Below are positions 33,847-45,012 of a stretch of DNA of 64,000 bases, piece by piece. The translations under genes were made by a program, and so were the position numbers. How positions within the stretch are numbered: the stretch's first letter is position 1; the number at the start of each line of letters is the position of its first letter. This DNA is from Bromus sterilis (taxonomy: Eukaryota; Streptophyta; Magnoliopsida; Poales; Poaceae). Below the pieces are notes generated by a model. It saw only the letters and a program-made list of their open reading frames with translations, did not search any database and was not told the DNA's origin. Location: contig OX465595.1 of NCBI GenBank assembly GCA_950022295.1, positions 280,375,770-280,439,769 of the forward strand, in the 5' to 3' direction.

Positions 33847-34100
33847 CACTACTAGGGAATACCCTCTTAGTGGCGTCCTTTTTAGGCCTTTAGTGGCGCA
33901 TTAGGGATGCACCACTAACCACAAGCCACTAATAAGGGCTTAGAGGTGGCGCATTCTGGATGCGCCACCCCTAAGGCCCTTAAGTGTGGCGCATTTCAGA
34001 ATGCGCCACCTATAGGCGCTTAGGGATGGCGCATTCTGAAATGCGCCACGCCTAAGGGTCCTTAGGGGTGGCGCATTCCCAGTGCGCCACTAAAGCCAGA
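33847..34100. repeat. CACTA-2 left TIR and palindromic subterminal repeats
   Basis: Units of the form TGGCGCATT...ATGCGCCAC, each an imperfect palindrome, joined by CCTTAGG-type spacers. About five copies from 33895 to 34090. Confidence 0.8.
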
Positions 34101-34684
34101 AAAAATGCACCACTAAATGGGTTACAGAAAACAAAAACAAAAGAATTACAAAGAAGAATACAACATTACAGATATTTTCATCATATTACAGAAATTCAAA
34201 AGACAATATTAAAATGAGCCCAACAATTATTGATACAAAATAATTGCATTATAATTCTTATTACAAAGATTTACAAGATTAGATCCATAATCGTCTAAGG
34301 TTTAGAGGCGAACAAGATTCACACCATTACATCCATCACAATATTACAATGAGTCCAACAATTATTCTAAACAGAAAGCTACTTTCTTCATCATCTCTTG
34401 TTTGCTCTTCAACCTGCACAAGACAAAGATTTAGAGGTCACATCCATATGAATTCATGGCAAAGGACAACAACGCAATATAGCATCTATTCTTATCAACA
34501 ACATAAAGCAAGTCGATCAATGGCCAGGAGCATGCACATATGCATAAAAATGCATATGCAGTGACCTTTATACACAAAGAGAACCAAGAGTATTTGACAC
34601 TACCATCTACTACACAAAGAGTACATCCAAATTACATGTAGGGAACACATTCATCAAACGACTACCATATATAACATAAATTGG
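34101..34684. other. CACTA-2 interior, no gene seen
   Basis: AT-rich sequence between the left repeats and the ORF remnant. It contains a near-duplicated sentence (AATATTA.AATGAG.CCAACAATTATT at about 34187 and 34342). No ORF of note. Confidence 0.5.
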
Positions 34685-35633
34685 TCAATTGTTGTGACTC
34701 GACTCGGGGAATGGGCGGCATCCTTCTTTCGTCATGAAAGGCCTTGTGTCACGCAAGGCCTTTAGGCGGACTTCTATCTCCCCATTGGATGGTGCAATGT
34801 TGAAGTGGAAGATCGCCCCCTTCATTTGTACTTCATGATAGACGATAGTCGCCATCTGCGCTTGGATGTGAAAGAACTCCTCCTTAAGATTTGCATCGGC
34901 CATTTCCGCCTTCCTTTCGGCCCACGCTTTGAGATGACTTGGCAGCGCAAGGTTGCGTTGTTCCTGTACAATCGCCCTCATGTGATGAAGGGCGTAGTAC
35001 GCATCCCTCACACTGCCAGCCGACTGCATGACGCACGGGAACTGCGTTACGTGGCTGAACACGTTCACGCCAGGCTGATTCTTCTTGAACTTGTGCTTCA
35101 CGATCTTTGTATCCTTCATACAACTTCGTAACTGCGTCTTTCTCGAGTTGCGCCATATTGGCTTTCTCTCTAGCTGCACCTCTTGCGTTCAACGCCTCTT
35201 TGACAAGCAACTCTTGAACATGAGGGTCCCGCACCCAGCTTGAATCCTCATCATTTCCGAAATCTTGATCTTCATGTACGGAATCTTGATCTACATGATC
35301 TGCTTCGACATCTTCTTCATGATCACGTACGGGATGCTCTTCGTCTTCTCGCCCGCTGCTGTTGTCTGGTTGCCCTTCCTCATTTACTAGCGCCCCACCA
35401 TTGACGCCCTCCTCCTCACCAGGGTCATCACTTATCCACCGTGTGTAGCCATCCATCAAACCATTACGCTTCAGGTGTCTTTGCAATATCCCGGAATCCG
35501 GCTCGGTCATGCACTGCAGTTTGCATCTCCAACACGGACATCTTATATCCGACCTATTATTCCTTAGCATGTCATTTGTCGCACATTGCATCCACCTAGC
35601 CACGGTGATATCGCTCAGCATCTCGCGGACCAT
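34685..35633 (-). pseudogene. Transposase-associated domain fused to Ulp1-like remnant
   Basis: The minus strand frame from 35633 starts MVREMLSDITVARWMQCATN. It contains IRCPCWRC...HLKRNGLMDGYTRW, the pattern of the N-terminal transposase-associated domain of plant CACTA transposases (W, CPC-x2-C, HL-x3-G-x4-Y-x2-W). An acidic linker follows (GREDEEHPVRDHEEDVEADH). Near 35120 the frame shifts into the one ending at 34685, with QSAGSVRDAYYALHHMRAIV. This resembles the C-terminal part of C48 (Ulp1) SUMO proteases, where Gln precedes a Cys-Gly; here the Cys position reads Asp-Ala. No catalytic activity is expected. CACTA elements that carry Ulp1-like domains are known in plants. Confidence 0.55.
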
Positions 35634-35797
35634 GATCGATCGCCTGCGTGCATAGAGAGATCAACACAATTATATATCACAGTCGTCGCTGGAAAAATTC
35701 GGCATGACCTTCCCTAATAATTCATGGAAGCATGCAGAGAGTGCGCCAGAAATTTGCCGAAACATAAATGAATTGACATTTCGGTAAAACATTGGCC
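35634..35797. other. CACTA-2 interior between ORF remnant and minisatellite
   Basis: Short AT-rich stretch directly upstream of the transposase-associated frame; could hold its leader. No specific signal seen. Confidence 0.4.
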
Positions 35798-35985
35798 ACT
35801 CAAGATTCACATATACATAAAACCACCATAAGCTTCACATATACAACAAACCAGCAAAAGCTTCACATATACACTTCACATATACATCAAACCACCACAA
35901 GCTTCACATATACACTTCACATATACATCAAACAACCACAAGCTTCACATATACATCAAACCGAACTTCACATATAAAACAAACC
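35798..35985. repeat. Minisatellite in CACTA-2
   Basis: About seven imperfect copies of a 15-30-base unit built on CTTCACATATACA and TCAAACCACCACAAG. Unit length varies, as in replication-slippage arrays. Confidence 0.75.
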
Positions 35986-36229
35986 CCAAGCTAATAAGGA
36001 AAGTATATGGGTGATATATAAATGGTAGAAAAGAGTGGGGAGGAGTTCCACTTACTTTAATATGAAACAAAGTAAATTTAATGCCAAGTATGGATGGATA
36101 AATGGAAGAAATGAGGCGGGGAGGAGGAGAAAACCGAATAGATCTAGGCTTAGAAGAGTGGATCTAGTTTGAGAAGTGTGTGGAGTGAATGAGAGGTGGT
36201 AGGTGGGGTGTAGTAGATAAGGGAAGCTC

Positions 36230-36636
36230 AAGGTATTTAGTGGCGCATATAGGATCTTAGTGGTGGCGCATTTTTCATATGCGCCACCCCTAAGAGCTTA
36301 TGGGTGGCGCATACTACTAATGTGCCACCCCTAAGAACCTTATAGGTGGTGCATTCCACATATGCGCCACCCATAAGCTCTTAGGGGTGGCGCATTTCCA
36401 GAATGCGCACCCTATAAGGTTCTTAGGGGTGGCACATTTTGCCAAATGCGCCACGTATAGGCTCATCCAGGTTGGCCCACTCTTAGGGGTGGTGCACTGG
36501 AAAATAATGCGCCACCCCTAAGGGCTTATTGGTGGCGCATTCTGAAGCAGTGCGCCACCCCTAACAGATAGTGGCGCATGGCTTAGTATATGCGCCACTA
36601 ATAAGGTTTACCTGTATAGCTATTTCCCTAGTAGTG
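36230..36636. repeat. CACTA-2 right palindromic subterminal repeats and TIR
   Basis: TGGCGCAT/ATGCGCCAC palindromes from about 36241 to 36598, then the right TIR. Central spacers differ between copies while the GGCGCAT cores are conserved. Confidence 0.8.
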
Positions 36637-36639
36637 TCC

Positions 36640-37418
36640 TCAATGCACTTTTGGAGTACTTGGAAAATGCTGCGCTTGTCGAGCTGTCCATTGATTATGG
36701 TGAATGCCTTTGATTGTCGGCTGATGCGTCGAGCTTCCACGACGTCCTGTGGCAAGGTGCCTTGTATGAGAAATCTGAGGAAAGGTATCTTCCAGGTTGG
36801 GCCTCCGGGTGCAGCTGGTTCTGGTTCCTCGACTGCGTTGTTGCCATCTTGATTAGCAGCCGGGTTCGCTGCTGCCACTTGTGCTGGTTCGCTTGTGTTG
36901 TCATCTTGTGCGGCTGCTTTTGGCGCGAGTGTCTTGGTTTTGGTTGATCTCTAACTGATGCTCTCGAGAAAGACGCCTGGGGGAACCGGTCCTCAAGTTG
37001 AGCCGATGTTTGCAAGCTCGTCTGCTTCTATGTTATTCGCTATGGCGACGTAGTTGAGCTCACATCTGTCAAATTCTCCTTCTAGGGTGTTGTAGAGCTT
37101 CTGGTACGCTAACATGTTATCTGTGACTGCTTCCCAGTGCCTCATTGCTTGCTGGACGACGAGGTTGGAGTCGCCATAGATTATGAGGTGGGTGGCGCCG
37201 TAGGCCTTGGCCATGCGCATGCCATGGAGGAGTGCCTCATATTCTTCTTCGTTATTTGATGCCTTGCTGAAGTTGATCTGGAGCACATATCTGATCTTAT
37301 CTCCTTTTGGTGAGATTAGCACGACGCCTGATCCATCTCCTTGGTGCCTTTTTGATCCGTCGAAGAACATATTCCATGAATTGGAGATATCTAGACGGTC
37401 GGGTGTTTGTACCTCCAT
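36640..37418 (-). pseudogene. Gypsy second RNase H and connection region
   Basis: The frame 37418-36993 starts MEVQTPDRLDISNSW. It contains MFFDGSKRHQGDGSGVVL (first Asp), NNEEEYEALLHGMRMAKAYG (Glu), YGDSNLVVQQAM (second Asp) and IEADELANIGS (last Asp region). These are the residues of an RNase HI fold, and all appear kept. 36960-36640 continues through a Q/N-rich part into WKIPFLRFLIQGTLPQD and QLDKRSIFQVLQKCIE, the region before the integrase zinc finger; a frame change lies near 36880. RNase H degrades the RNA strand after reverse transcription. This domain is additional to the one at 37425-37790. Confidence 0.8.
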
Positions 37419-37422
37419 CTAC

Positions 37423-38743
37423 TCAACCAGAAAATCTTCCATGAATTTGGTCTTTGATTGCCGTTGGGTGCCTGAATTGCAGGTTGTGAGGACTGAGCTC
37501 GATGTTCCACTCGGCGAACCGTCCCGTTGCTCCTGGGTTGTTGAGGATGTGAGAGAGTGGTGCTCTGCTCATAACCGTGATCACATGCTCCTCGAAGTAA
37601 TGCGTTACTTTTCGTGATGTCACGACAATGACATACACGAGCTTCTGGTAACGCTGCAGAAATTTTGTGAGGAGCTTCTGGTAACGCTGCTGAGATTTTG
37701 TGAGGACCTCGCTAAGGTAGTAGATTGTCCTTTGTATGCTTTGTACTTTGCCGTCTTCCGCGCGCTCGACGATGAGCGCAGTGCTGACCATGCTGCTTCA
37801 TGCCGCTATGTAGAGGTATAGGGGTTCTTGTTCCTTTGGTACTGCCAGGATTGGCAGCGTCGAGAGAGTCTTCTTTAGGTACGCGAATGCACTCCGGGCT
37901 TCTTCAGTCCAGTCGAATTTCCCTCCTTTTTTGAGTAGTTGGTAGAATGGCAAAGTCCCCTCTCCCAGCCTGCTGATGAAACAGCTTAGGGCTGCGAGTC
38001 TTCCGGTGAGTTGTTGTACGCCCTTGATATCGATCGGTTCATACATCCTTGCGAGTGCTTGGACTTTTTCTGTGTTGGATTCAACTCCTTAGGCAGAGAC
38101 CGTGTACCCGAGTAGTTTTCCGGCTGGGACACCGAACATGCACTTTTTTGGATTGAGCTTGATTCTGTATCTGTTGAGTGCTGCGAAGGTCTCTCGGAGA
38201 TCATCGAGTAGTGTGCCCACGTTGTATTTTTTAACGACGATGTCATCGACGTAGACTTGGACGTTTCTGCCGATTTGGTCCCTTAGACATGCTTGCATCA
38301 TCTGCACTTTTTCTTGTAGAAAAATACACCTTAGGGGGTGATGAACGAGGTGTGTTCTTTGTCTTCTTCCTCCATCTTGATTTGGTTGTACCCTGAGTAG
38401 GCGTCGAGAAAAGACAGGAGGTCGCATCATGCAGTAGAGTCGATTATCTGGTCTATCCTTGGGAGAGGGAAGTGGTCCTTTGGGCAGTGCTTGTTGACGA
38501 GCCCATAGCCGACGCACATGTGTAGTACGTCGGCGGACTTTTTAGGCACTAGAACTGGGTTTGCGACCCAGGAGGCCTTCTTCGTCTCCCGGATGAATTG
38601 CGCATCGAGTAATCGGTTGACTTCTTCTCCAATGGCTCTGCGCTTGGGTTCAGAGAATCTGTGTAGCGCTCGCTTCACCGGTTTGGTGTTTGGATAGTTT
38701 GCAGTGCGTGCTCTGCAATTTCTCGTGGTATTCCGGGCATGTC
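37423..38743 (-). pseudogene. Gypsy reverse transcriptase and first RNase H
   Basis: Starts at the cut near 38743. HRFSEPKRRAIGEEVNRLLD and WVANPVLVPKK are the RT fingers, then DHFPLPRIDQIID. After a frame change near 38430 comes the palm with the intact YVDD motif (about 38241-38256; VQVYVDDIVVKK), then LNPKKCMFGVPAGKLLGY. A stop near 38090 is followed by LTGRLAALSCFISRLGEG (thumb/connection) and the first RNase H (37791-37423, with YYLSEVL and HYFEEHVI). A block QQRYQKLLTKFLQRYQKL shows a small in-frame duplication near 37640-37700. RT copies element RNA into DNA in the particle. At least three lesions are visible. Confidence 0.85.
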
Positions 38744-41700
38744 TGATACGTCCCAAACGCATCTATAATTTCTGCTTGCTCCATGCATGTTTTGTGTGAT
38801 ATTTCTATGTTTTGTATACACTTTCATACACATTTGATCATATTTGGACTAACCTATTAACTCAGTGCACCCCAGTGCCAGTTCCTGTTTTCTGCTGTTT
38901 TTATATTTCAGGTTTCCCCCATATTAAAAATGCTCCAAATTTTTTGGAAAAATACAATAAAAAATCAGCGTACCGGAAGCTTCGGGAATCACCTAGGGTG
39001 GGGCCGCGCTAGGGGCCCGCCTGGACCCCTGGTGCCCCCTGGCTGCACCCCTTCGCCTATATATTCTCCCAGCAGCCTTCTTCTTTGTCTTCTACCTCCC
39101 CGCGCGCTCGGTGGAAATCCACCGACGCCGCATTTCCACCTCCTGCTCGCCGTGGACACCCCGAGCCCTCTAGACTCGCCACCACGACGCCCTGGAAGCC
39201 CCTCTTCCATTTCGCCCCTCTTCTGGTCTCCCCCCTCTCTCCTAGCGCAAGAACGTCGTCGTCCGAGAAGAACCGCAGCACGACCGCCATGGAAACTCAT
39301 GGCCGGAGCCCGAGCTAGGCCTCAAGAGCTTGTCCTTCCTCCTCGCCACCTTCGTCTTCGTCTTTGTGCAAAAGATCGGGAGCTGCATCGCCTTCGAGTC
39401 GCCGGAATCTTCACCGAGTCGTCGCCGGACCCGCAAGCAAACTCCGTAGAATTCTCAGGCCACCGGACCTCCCCGAGCCAGCCGTTGCTTCCGTTCGACT
39501 CAGGGTGAGATTCTGAGCAAAACCCCTCTTGCCTTGCACCTTCCCCGTAGCCATAGCCGGATCCGCCATGGAAGCAGCAGCCGTCGCCGCCATGGTCGAC
39601 GCCACCCCTGCTCCCGTGCTCCAGCGCCTCCTCCTTCTAGCCTGCGACACTCCAGGCGCTTGCAGCAAGCCAACGAACCAAGCCGCGGTCAAACGGCGCT
39701 CCAGAGCGCGTCCCCGATGTCGCCGAACTTCTGTTTCCGCAAACGTCGACGCCGGCGACGTTCCAGTGGCCCCCTTGAGCCCCAGCTAGGTCTAGTCGAC
39801 GCGGGTGAACCTCCGCAACACGCCGGGGCCCTCCCCATGGCCTCACGTGTCCTAAACCGCCGTCCCGAGCAACTCCGGCGAGGCACAGTGCTCACCGCCG
39901 GCGAGCCCCTCCATTAACCCTTAACCCCGAGCTAATTAACCCTTGGCCCCACCCGCAGGGTCACTGCCATGTCGGCCCATGCCCCTCTAGTCCCCCTGGT
40001 TAGTTTTAACTAACCTGGTTAATTAACCTAGTCACTGACATGGTGGCCCCACCTGTCAGCACACCCCCCACGTCAGCCTTACGTCATGCTGACGCAGTAA
40101 ATGGTTTTCTTTTTAAAATAAATCAGAGAAATTCCAGAAAATAGCTTAAACTTCAACAAATCATAGAAAATTCATATTAACTCCTAATTGGACAAATAAT
40201 ATGTTTAAAATTATCAGAAAAATACAAGGATTCTGAATATGCAACTTGTTTATATGTTTGACCATTTTAAAATGGGTGAACTGTAGCAAACATGCATATG
40301 ACATTCTTTTGAATTCAAATTTGGAGTGAATTTGCAAATGACTTTGCAACACACTTCTTTTAAATGGTTCCATCCACACATCAGAGACTTTTCCTCACCT
40401 TTTCCACATCACTTGATGCTCAACCATTTCAAATGAACATTCATGGATTCAAATGCATTTGAAATTCATCAATAAATCAAATGGAGTTTGAATTTTCAAT
40501 TCATTTGCAATATACTCCTTTTAAATGGAATAACTCACACATCAGTGACACATACATCAAGTTTCAACCTTCAACTCATGTGTTTGAGCATTGTCTTATT
40601 ATTGTTTCGATGTTTGTGTTGTTTGTCGAATAGAGGTGGAGCCGGAACCCGAGATCACCCCCTTCGTTGAAGATACCGTGACTGAACCTCGTCAGCAAGG
40701 CAAGCAAACCCCCATTGATTATATCGATAAAAACCCATTTCCCTCTCAGTCTCGCTTATGCATGAAATAGGATGATCACCATGATAACGTTTCTACCGCA
40801 TAGTTGAACCCAATCCTTTGCATGACCTATAATTTTGTCACAGTAGTAAGCAAACCACAATCCTAGCAAATATAGGAGTTGTTGGACATCATGTGGCCCC
40901 TGGAACTGTTACTGCTTATTGCATGCTTAGAGTTTACAATAAGGATACTTTGATCTGTGAGTCGGGATGGTAGCAATCATGTTGAAGAAGGTGAAACTGT
41001 GTTGGTGAATCTACCCTAATACAAGGTGAATGATGAGAGGCGGTGTAGGAGTACACAATGGGTTGTCTCGTTGAACACTGCCTTAATCCCGAGTTCTTGT
41101 GTGGTGATCCAAGCTGAAGAGTACTACCACATGTTGGGCAAACGGACCCCCGCTCAACCTACTAACTCACCCCTTCTCAGTTAAATGAGTCGCAGTAGTT
41201 CGGAGTTCTGGTAGGTCTGTGGCACGGTCTGTGAAGTGGAAGAACGGCTATTCAGACCGGCTTGGGACCCTGCACACATCTTCTGGGACCACATCGGTAA
41301 ACCGGCCGGGTTCACGATGTGGACTCCAGCACAGATAGGCGTCTCCATTGTACTTGAGTTGGCTATGAGGTAAAAGTTGTGGAAATTATCCTCGCCGACA
41401 CCCGCTTGAAGGGTGACGAGATCCCGGCGGTAACTGGTCGTTTCATGTGTGTAGCAGTACACCCCTGCAGGGTTAATAAACTATTCGAATAGCCGCGTCC
41501 GCGGTAAGGGACTACTTGGAAAGCTGTGCTCGATTATTAGACAACTTCAATGGATACTTATAAAACTTGCCAAGATAAGTGTGAGTGCTATGGCGTGCTT
41601 TCTCGTGGGGAAGTCGAGGAAGGCACCATAGTGGTGTAATTGGTAGGAGACATGTAGTGGACTCGTGTACGCTTCTTACCTCAAGTCTGGTACTCGTAGT

Positions 41701-42116
41701 TCAGGACTAGCCAAGTCAAAGCTGGTACTTCTGCTTATGAACCCCACCTCCCTTTACATTGATACATGTGCATGAATAGTATAGTTCCTACGTAAGTCTT
41801 GCTGAGTACGACTTTGTACTCACGTTTTCTTCCTGGAGCTCGACGACTGATCAAGCTACTGTAGTCCCAGTCAGACGACTGGTCCCTCGTGGAAGGGCTT
41901 GTTTATAGATAAGGCTTCTCCAAGCCATTTTTTAAACTTGTCTATACTCAGACCTACTTTGCTTCCGCATGTTTGATGTAATGTTGGATCATGGTCTTGT
42001 GATCTCTGTGTGCACTCTGTAAGAGTTATCAATAAAGTTGTATACTTGTAGAGAATTGCAATGATACATGTTGTTCATACTAGACATGTGTGATGCATGT
42101 ATGATTATAACATGCA
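38744..42116 (+). repeat. Probable solo LTR (about 3.4 kb)
   Basis: Starts TGATACGTCCCAAACG, interrupting gypsy RT. The first ~330 bases, through a TATA-like CTATATATTCTCC near 39057, resemble the R1/R2 LTR; after that it differs completely. It contains a GC-rich leader (39070-39900), AT-rich middle and a polyadenylation-like AATAAA near 42029. I place the end at CATGCA (42116) because GCATGTCT occurs at both borders (38738-38745, 42114-42121), compatible with a 4-bp duplication TGTC. The right border is tentative. No ORF inside is recognisable; open frames in the GC-rich part are on both strands. Confidence 0.45.
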
Positions 42117-42384
42117 TGTCTTAGTATGGGTTTTCGAGACCTTAGTTGTGATCTGGCTGGCGGTCTTTTATACACCAAGTGGCCCTTAGATGTGCGCAGC
42201 TTGGGGCATCGCAATGCGATTGCTCGTGACTCCGTCACGTGCACACTTTGATGTATGATCGAGCCCGCCCTATACCCCAACGAAGTGATCGGGCTGGAGT
42301 AAGTCTATGTAAGGGTTATAATACAATCGATAGTATGGTTGAGGTGACTTGTCTATGAGTATGGGAGTTCACCACCCATATCAT

Positions 42385-45012
42385 TTAGAGTTGTCTGCGG
42401 ACGATGAGGACCCATCTCAGTTGATCATCCGTCCTGAATGGGATGCTCCTCACGTTCGATGCTTTCCAAGAACGTTCTGTGCTTGGCCTTGTCTGCTTAG
42501 ACAAGTGGGTACGATTCTCGGCTCTCCATATGATTGTGTTGTAGCGAGTCTTGCATACGCTAACCCCGGGTCCCGACAATATCCTTCGCATGTCGAGGTA
42601 GCGGTGCCGAAACAGTACACCCTTCTGGCAGTAGACTTTGGTGTATAAAATCTGTTGTTATGTTGTCCAGAAGCGAAGATCATCTGCGGTGCGATCGTAA
42701 GCATAAGGACTTGCGCCAAAGAATCTATGCCTTTTCTGATGTTGTTCAAGACTAAATTTTGGTCCGTGGCGCGAAGAACAACCAGCACCCTTGAAAATTG
42801 GAAAAGTTTCCCTGGGGTAATTTGTGTCGAGTTGGGTGTCCTGGCTGTGACGGCAGTGAGATCGAAGCCTTTGCTGAGGTGCAGGTAGGGAAACTTGTGA
42901 AGTGCCAACAGTCTGAGCAATAATCAGGGCCCATTCTTGTGAAGGATTCAGAATTTGGACTTGTTCTTCTTCTTATTCTTCTTCATGAGCCTTAGGCTGA
43001 GGCACATTTGCTTCAGACTCTTGAACTGAGCGGGTGGAAGAATAATCACGCGAGTCGCGCGTTCTTTAGTTTGAGGGAGTGTAATGGTGAGAAGGTTGTG
43101 CTTCCGGGGGAGGTGATTGCAGGGGAGAAGGAGCATCAAGAGGGGTGGCAGCTCTTTGTGGTACGGGGGAGGGAGCACGCGGTGGAGTTGGTGCACGAGG
43201 TGGAGTGGGTTCTGCGGCGGGTGGAGATGGTGCAGGAGTGCGGGGAGCAGGGGTTAGTTTGGGAGTTGGTGCTTTTGGAGGTGGAGGTGGAGTCTTGGTG
43301 GGTGGAACCGGAGGCTTTTGTTGTGTGGATAGCTTAGGCTTCGGCTGAGGGGCAGGGGGAGTGGGAGTGGGGTCTTGCGTCTGCTGGACGGGAGTTTCAT
43401 CACTTATGTCCATATCTGCAGCCGAGGTTAGAGTCATTTTGCGCCTCTTAGAGGTCCTCTTCTTTGGTGAGGGATCAGAATGTTTAGCTTCAGTAGGTTT
43501 TGCTTCAGACGGTTTTTCTTCAAGCGCGGCCTTGCGCTTCTTGGAATCTCTTTCCATGATTGAAGCATTATGGTTCTTGACCATTTCTTCTACAGCAGCT
43601 TTGACCTTCCCTTTATAGATCCTGATGTTGTCCTTGGTGACAGTATTCACATCAGTCACTTTTTGAAGCATTTTCAGAGCATGCGCCTTGAATTCTTCAT
43701 CAGTTTCAGCTTCGGCGCGTTGTTGATAATTGTGAATCTTGGTTGTTTCAGCCCTGTCACGAGAATGTAAATCCTTCAGCTGGCTGGTCATGGTGGTTAT
43801 TATTTCTTCAATGGAGCCTGATATATACACTTCACCAAGATCAAGTGCTTCGGGATCTTCTGCCTCGCACTTCTTCCACATTGCTTCCGCAATGCCCATG
43901 TGATCGCAAAGTTCTCCTTCACGGGGATCAGGAAATTGATGCGCACTTTGGCGATATCCTTCTACATGGGTTTCAGGTAGTGAAATTCCTTTTTTCTTCG
44001 GCGGATTCGCTTCAGCGGGTGGAGTCATATCCACCATGGCTTTCTTCTGAGCAGCCCTAGCTGCTTTCTCAGATTTCTTTGTGGCAAGAACAACAATAGT
44101 TGCCTTGAGCTTGGCTTCATTCTCAGCTAACTGCTTGGCTTCAGCAGCAGCTTTCCCTTCATTCTTCTGGGCTTCGGCGAGCTGGCGCTTCGTTTCAGCC
44201 TGAGCAGCAGCAAGATTGGCAGCATCAAGTTCTTGCCTTTTCTGTCCTGCTTCACGACCAGCCTTCTGCTTGGCAGCCGATTCATGGGACAAGATGTTCC
44301 TTTCAAGTGCCTCCTCGTGTTCTTTCTATTTCATCTCTTCTTCCGTAGACTTGCGCTTGGTTGATGGCTTTGGTTCAACAGTGGGCTTAGGCTTCACTGG
44401 AGCAACAGGTTGCTTGGTCTTCACCGGGGAAGCAGCTTTCTCTGTCTGCAAATTCTTCGAGGGGTCATGCTTTAGCTTCAACCGCCTCTCAGTATTGAGG
44501 TTCTCGTCCGGTGGCTTGGAGGCCAATGGCTTTGTAATCACCAAATTGGTCATGTCGATCACAGGGCGAGCTGCGGGCTTGTCTGTTGGATCTTGAATCC
44601 TTAGCCCTTTTGCAGTCGATTTTTCTCCAGCCTTCTTCTTCGTTTGACTATGAAGCTTTTGTTTGGAAGGAGGAGCAGGTGCAGACTCGTCATCTGCTTC
44701 AGCATCTAACTCATCATGAGTTTCAGCATGTAACTCATCATGCGTTGAGTCTTCAAGAGCAGCATGTTCCAGTTTGGCTCGCTCATTATGATCAGTGGAG
44801 GCATGAGGGGGTGAGGTAGATTTCTTCCTCAGCTTCCTGCATCGTTTCTTCTTCGAGCTCTGGCCCTATCCAACTGCTTCAGCAACAGCTAGCTTGGCTG
44901 CGTTCTTTTCATCCTTGATGCGCTTCTTTTCAGCAGCAATCTCCAAGCGCATTTGTTCATCCGGATAATCAGCATGAGTTTTTATTGTGTTGGGGGTGAG
45001 GAAGTTTCGATG
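42385..45012 (-). pseudogene. Extra (env-position) ORF, C-terminal part, interrupted
   Basis: One minus-strand frame from the solo LTR border to TAA 42385, broken by stops at 44866 (TAG), 44326 (TAG), 43066 (TAA), about 42976 (TAA) and 42658 (TAA) but not by frameshifts. It contains a Lys/Glu/Ala-rich coiled-coil-like part (44300-44000), a Lys-rich part KKRTSKRRKMTL (near 43440), and a long Pro/Thr/Ala-rich part (43380-43070). The C-terminal domain has DDLRFWTT (42661-42684) and YLDMRRI. The same LRFWT...LDM motif is in the copia extra ORF at 60626. No signal peptide or membrane segment is visible, so an envelope role is not supported. The function is unknown. Confidence 0.6.

Larger units (their letters stand above)
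33847..36636. mobile_element. CACTA DNA transposon 2 (2790 bp, non-autonomous)
   Basis: Ends CACTACTAGGGAATA (33847) and TATTTCCCTAGTAGTG (36636) are inverted repeats. The 3-bp target duplication TCC is at 33844-33846 and 36637-36639. Joining the flanks restores a continuous gypsy frame (CIE before, EDGNA after), which confirms the borders. Subterminal TGGCGCAT/ATGCGCCA repeats fill both ends. Inside are a remnant of a transposase-associated domain, an Ulp1-like remnant and a minisatellite; there is no complete transposase. Confidence 0.92.
33003..38743 (-). mobile_element. Ty3/gypsy pol fragment with dual RNase H (Tat/Ogre-like)
   Basis: On the minus strand the order is RT (38743-37800), its RNase H (37790-37425), a second RNase H (37418-36993), a connection region, an HHCC zinc finger and an integrase core (33850-33100). 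A second RNase H between the first one and integrase is the hallmark of Tat/Ogre-type gypsy elements. The right end is cut at RT by the LTR starting at 38744. The left end stops inside the integrase C-terminal region (SGGYQH, 33003). Gag, protease and both LTRs are missing. A CACTA element is inserted between 33847 and 36636. Several frame changes and stops make it inactive. Confidence 0.85.

Noticed and set aside
33895..34090. CRISPR-like array
   Set aside because: Repeats are palindromic with short variable centres, at both ends of a CACTA element in a plant genome; they are subterminal transposon repeats.
35792..35977. 61-codon ORF rich in His/Ile/Thr
   Set aside because: Product of the minisatellite in CACTA-2; the periodicity explains it.
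38930..39917. Several frames up to 192 codons in the LTR at 38744
   Set aside because: Overlapping on both strands in a GC-rich LTR leader; no domain.
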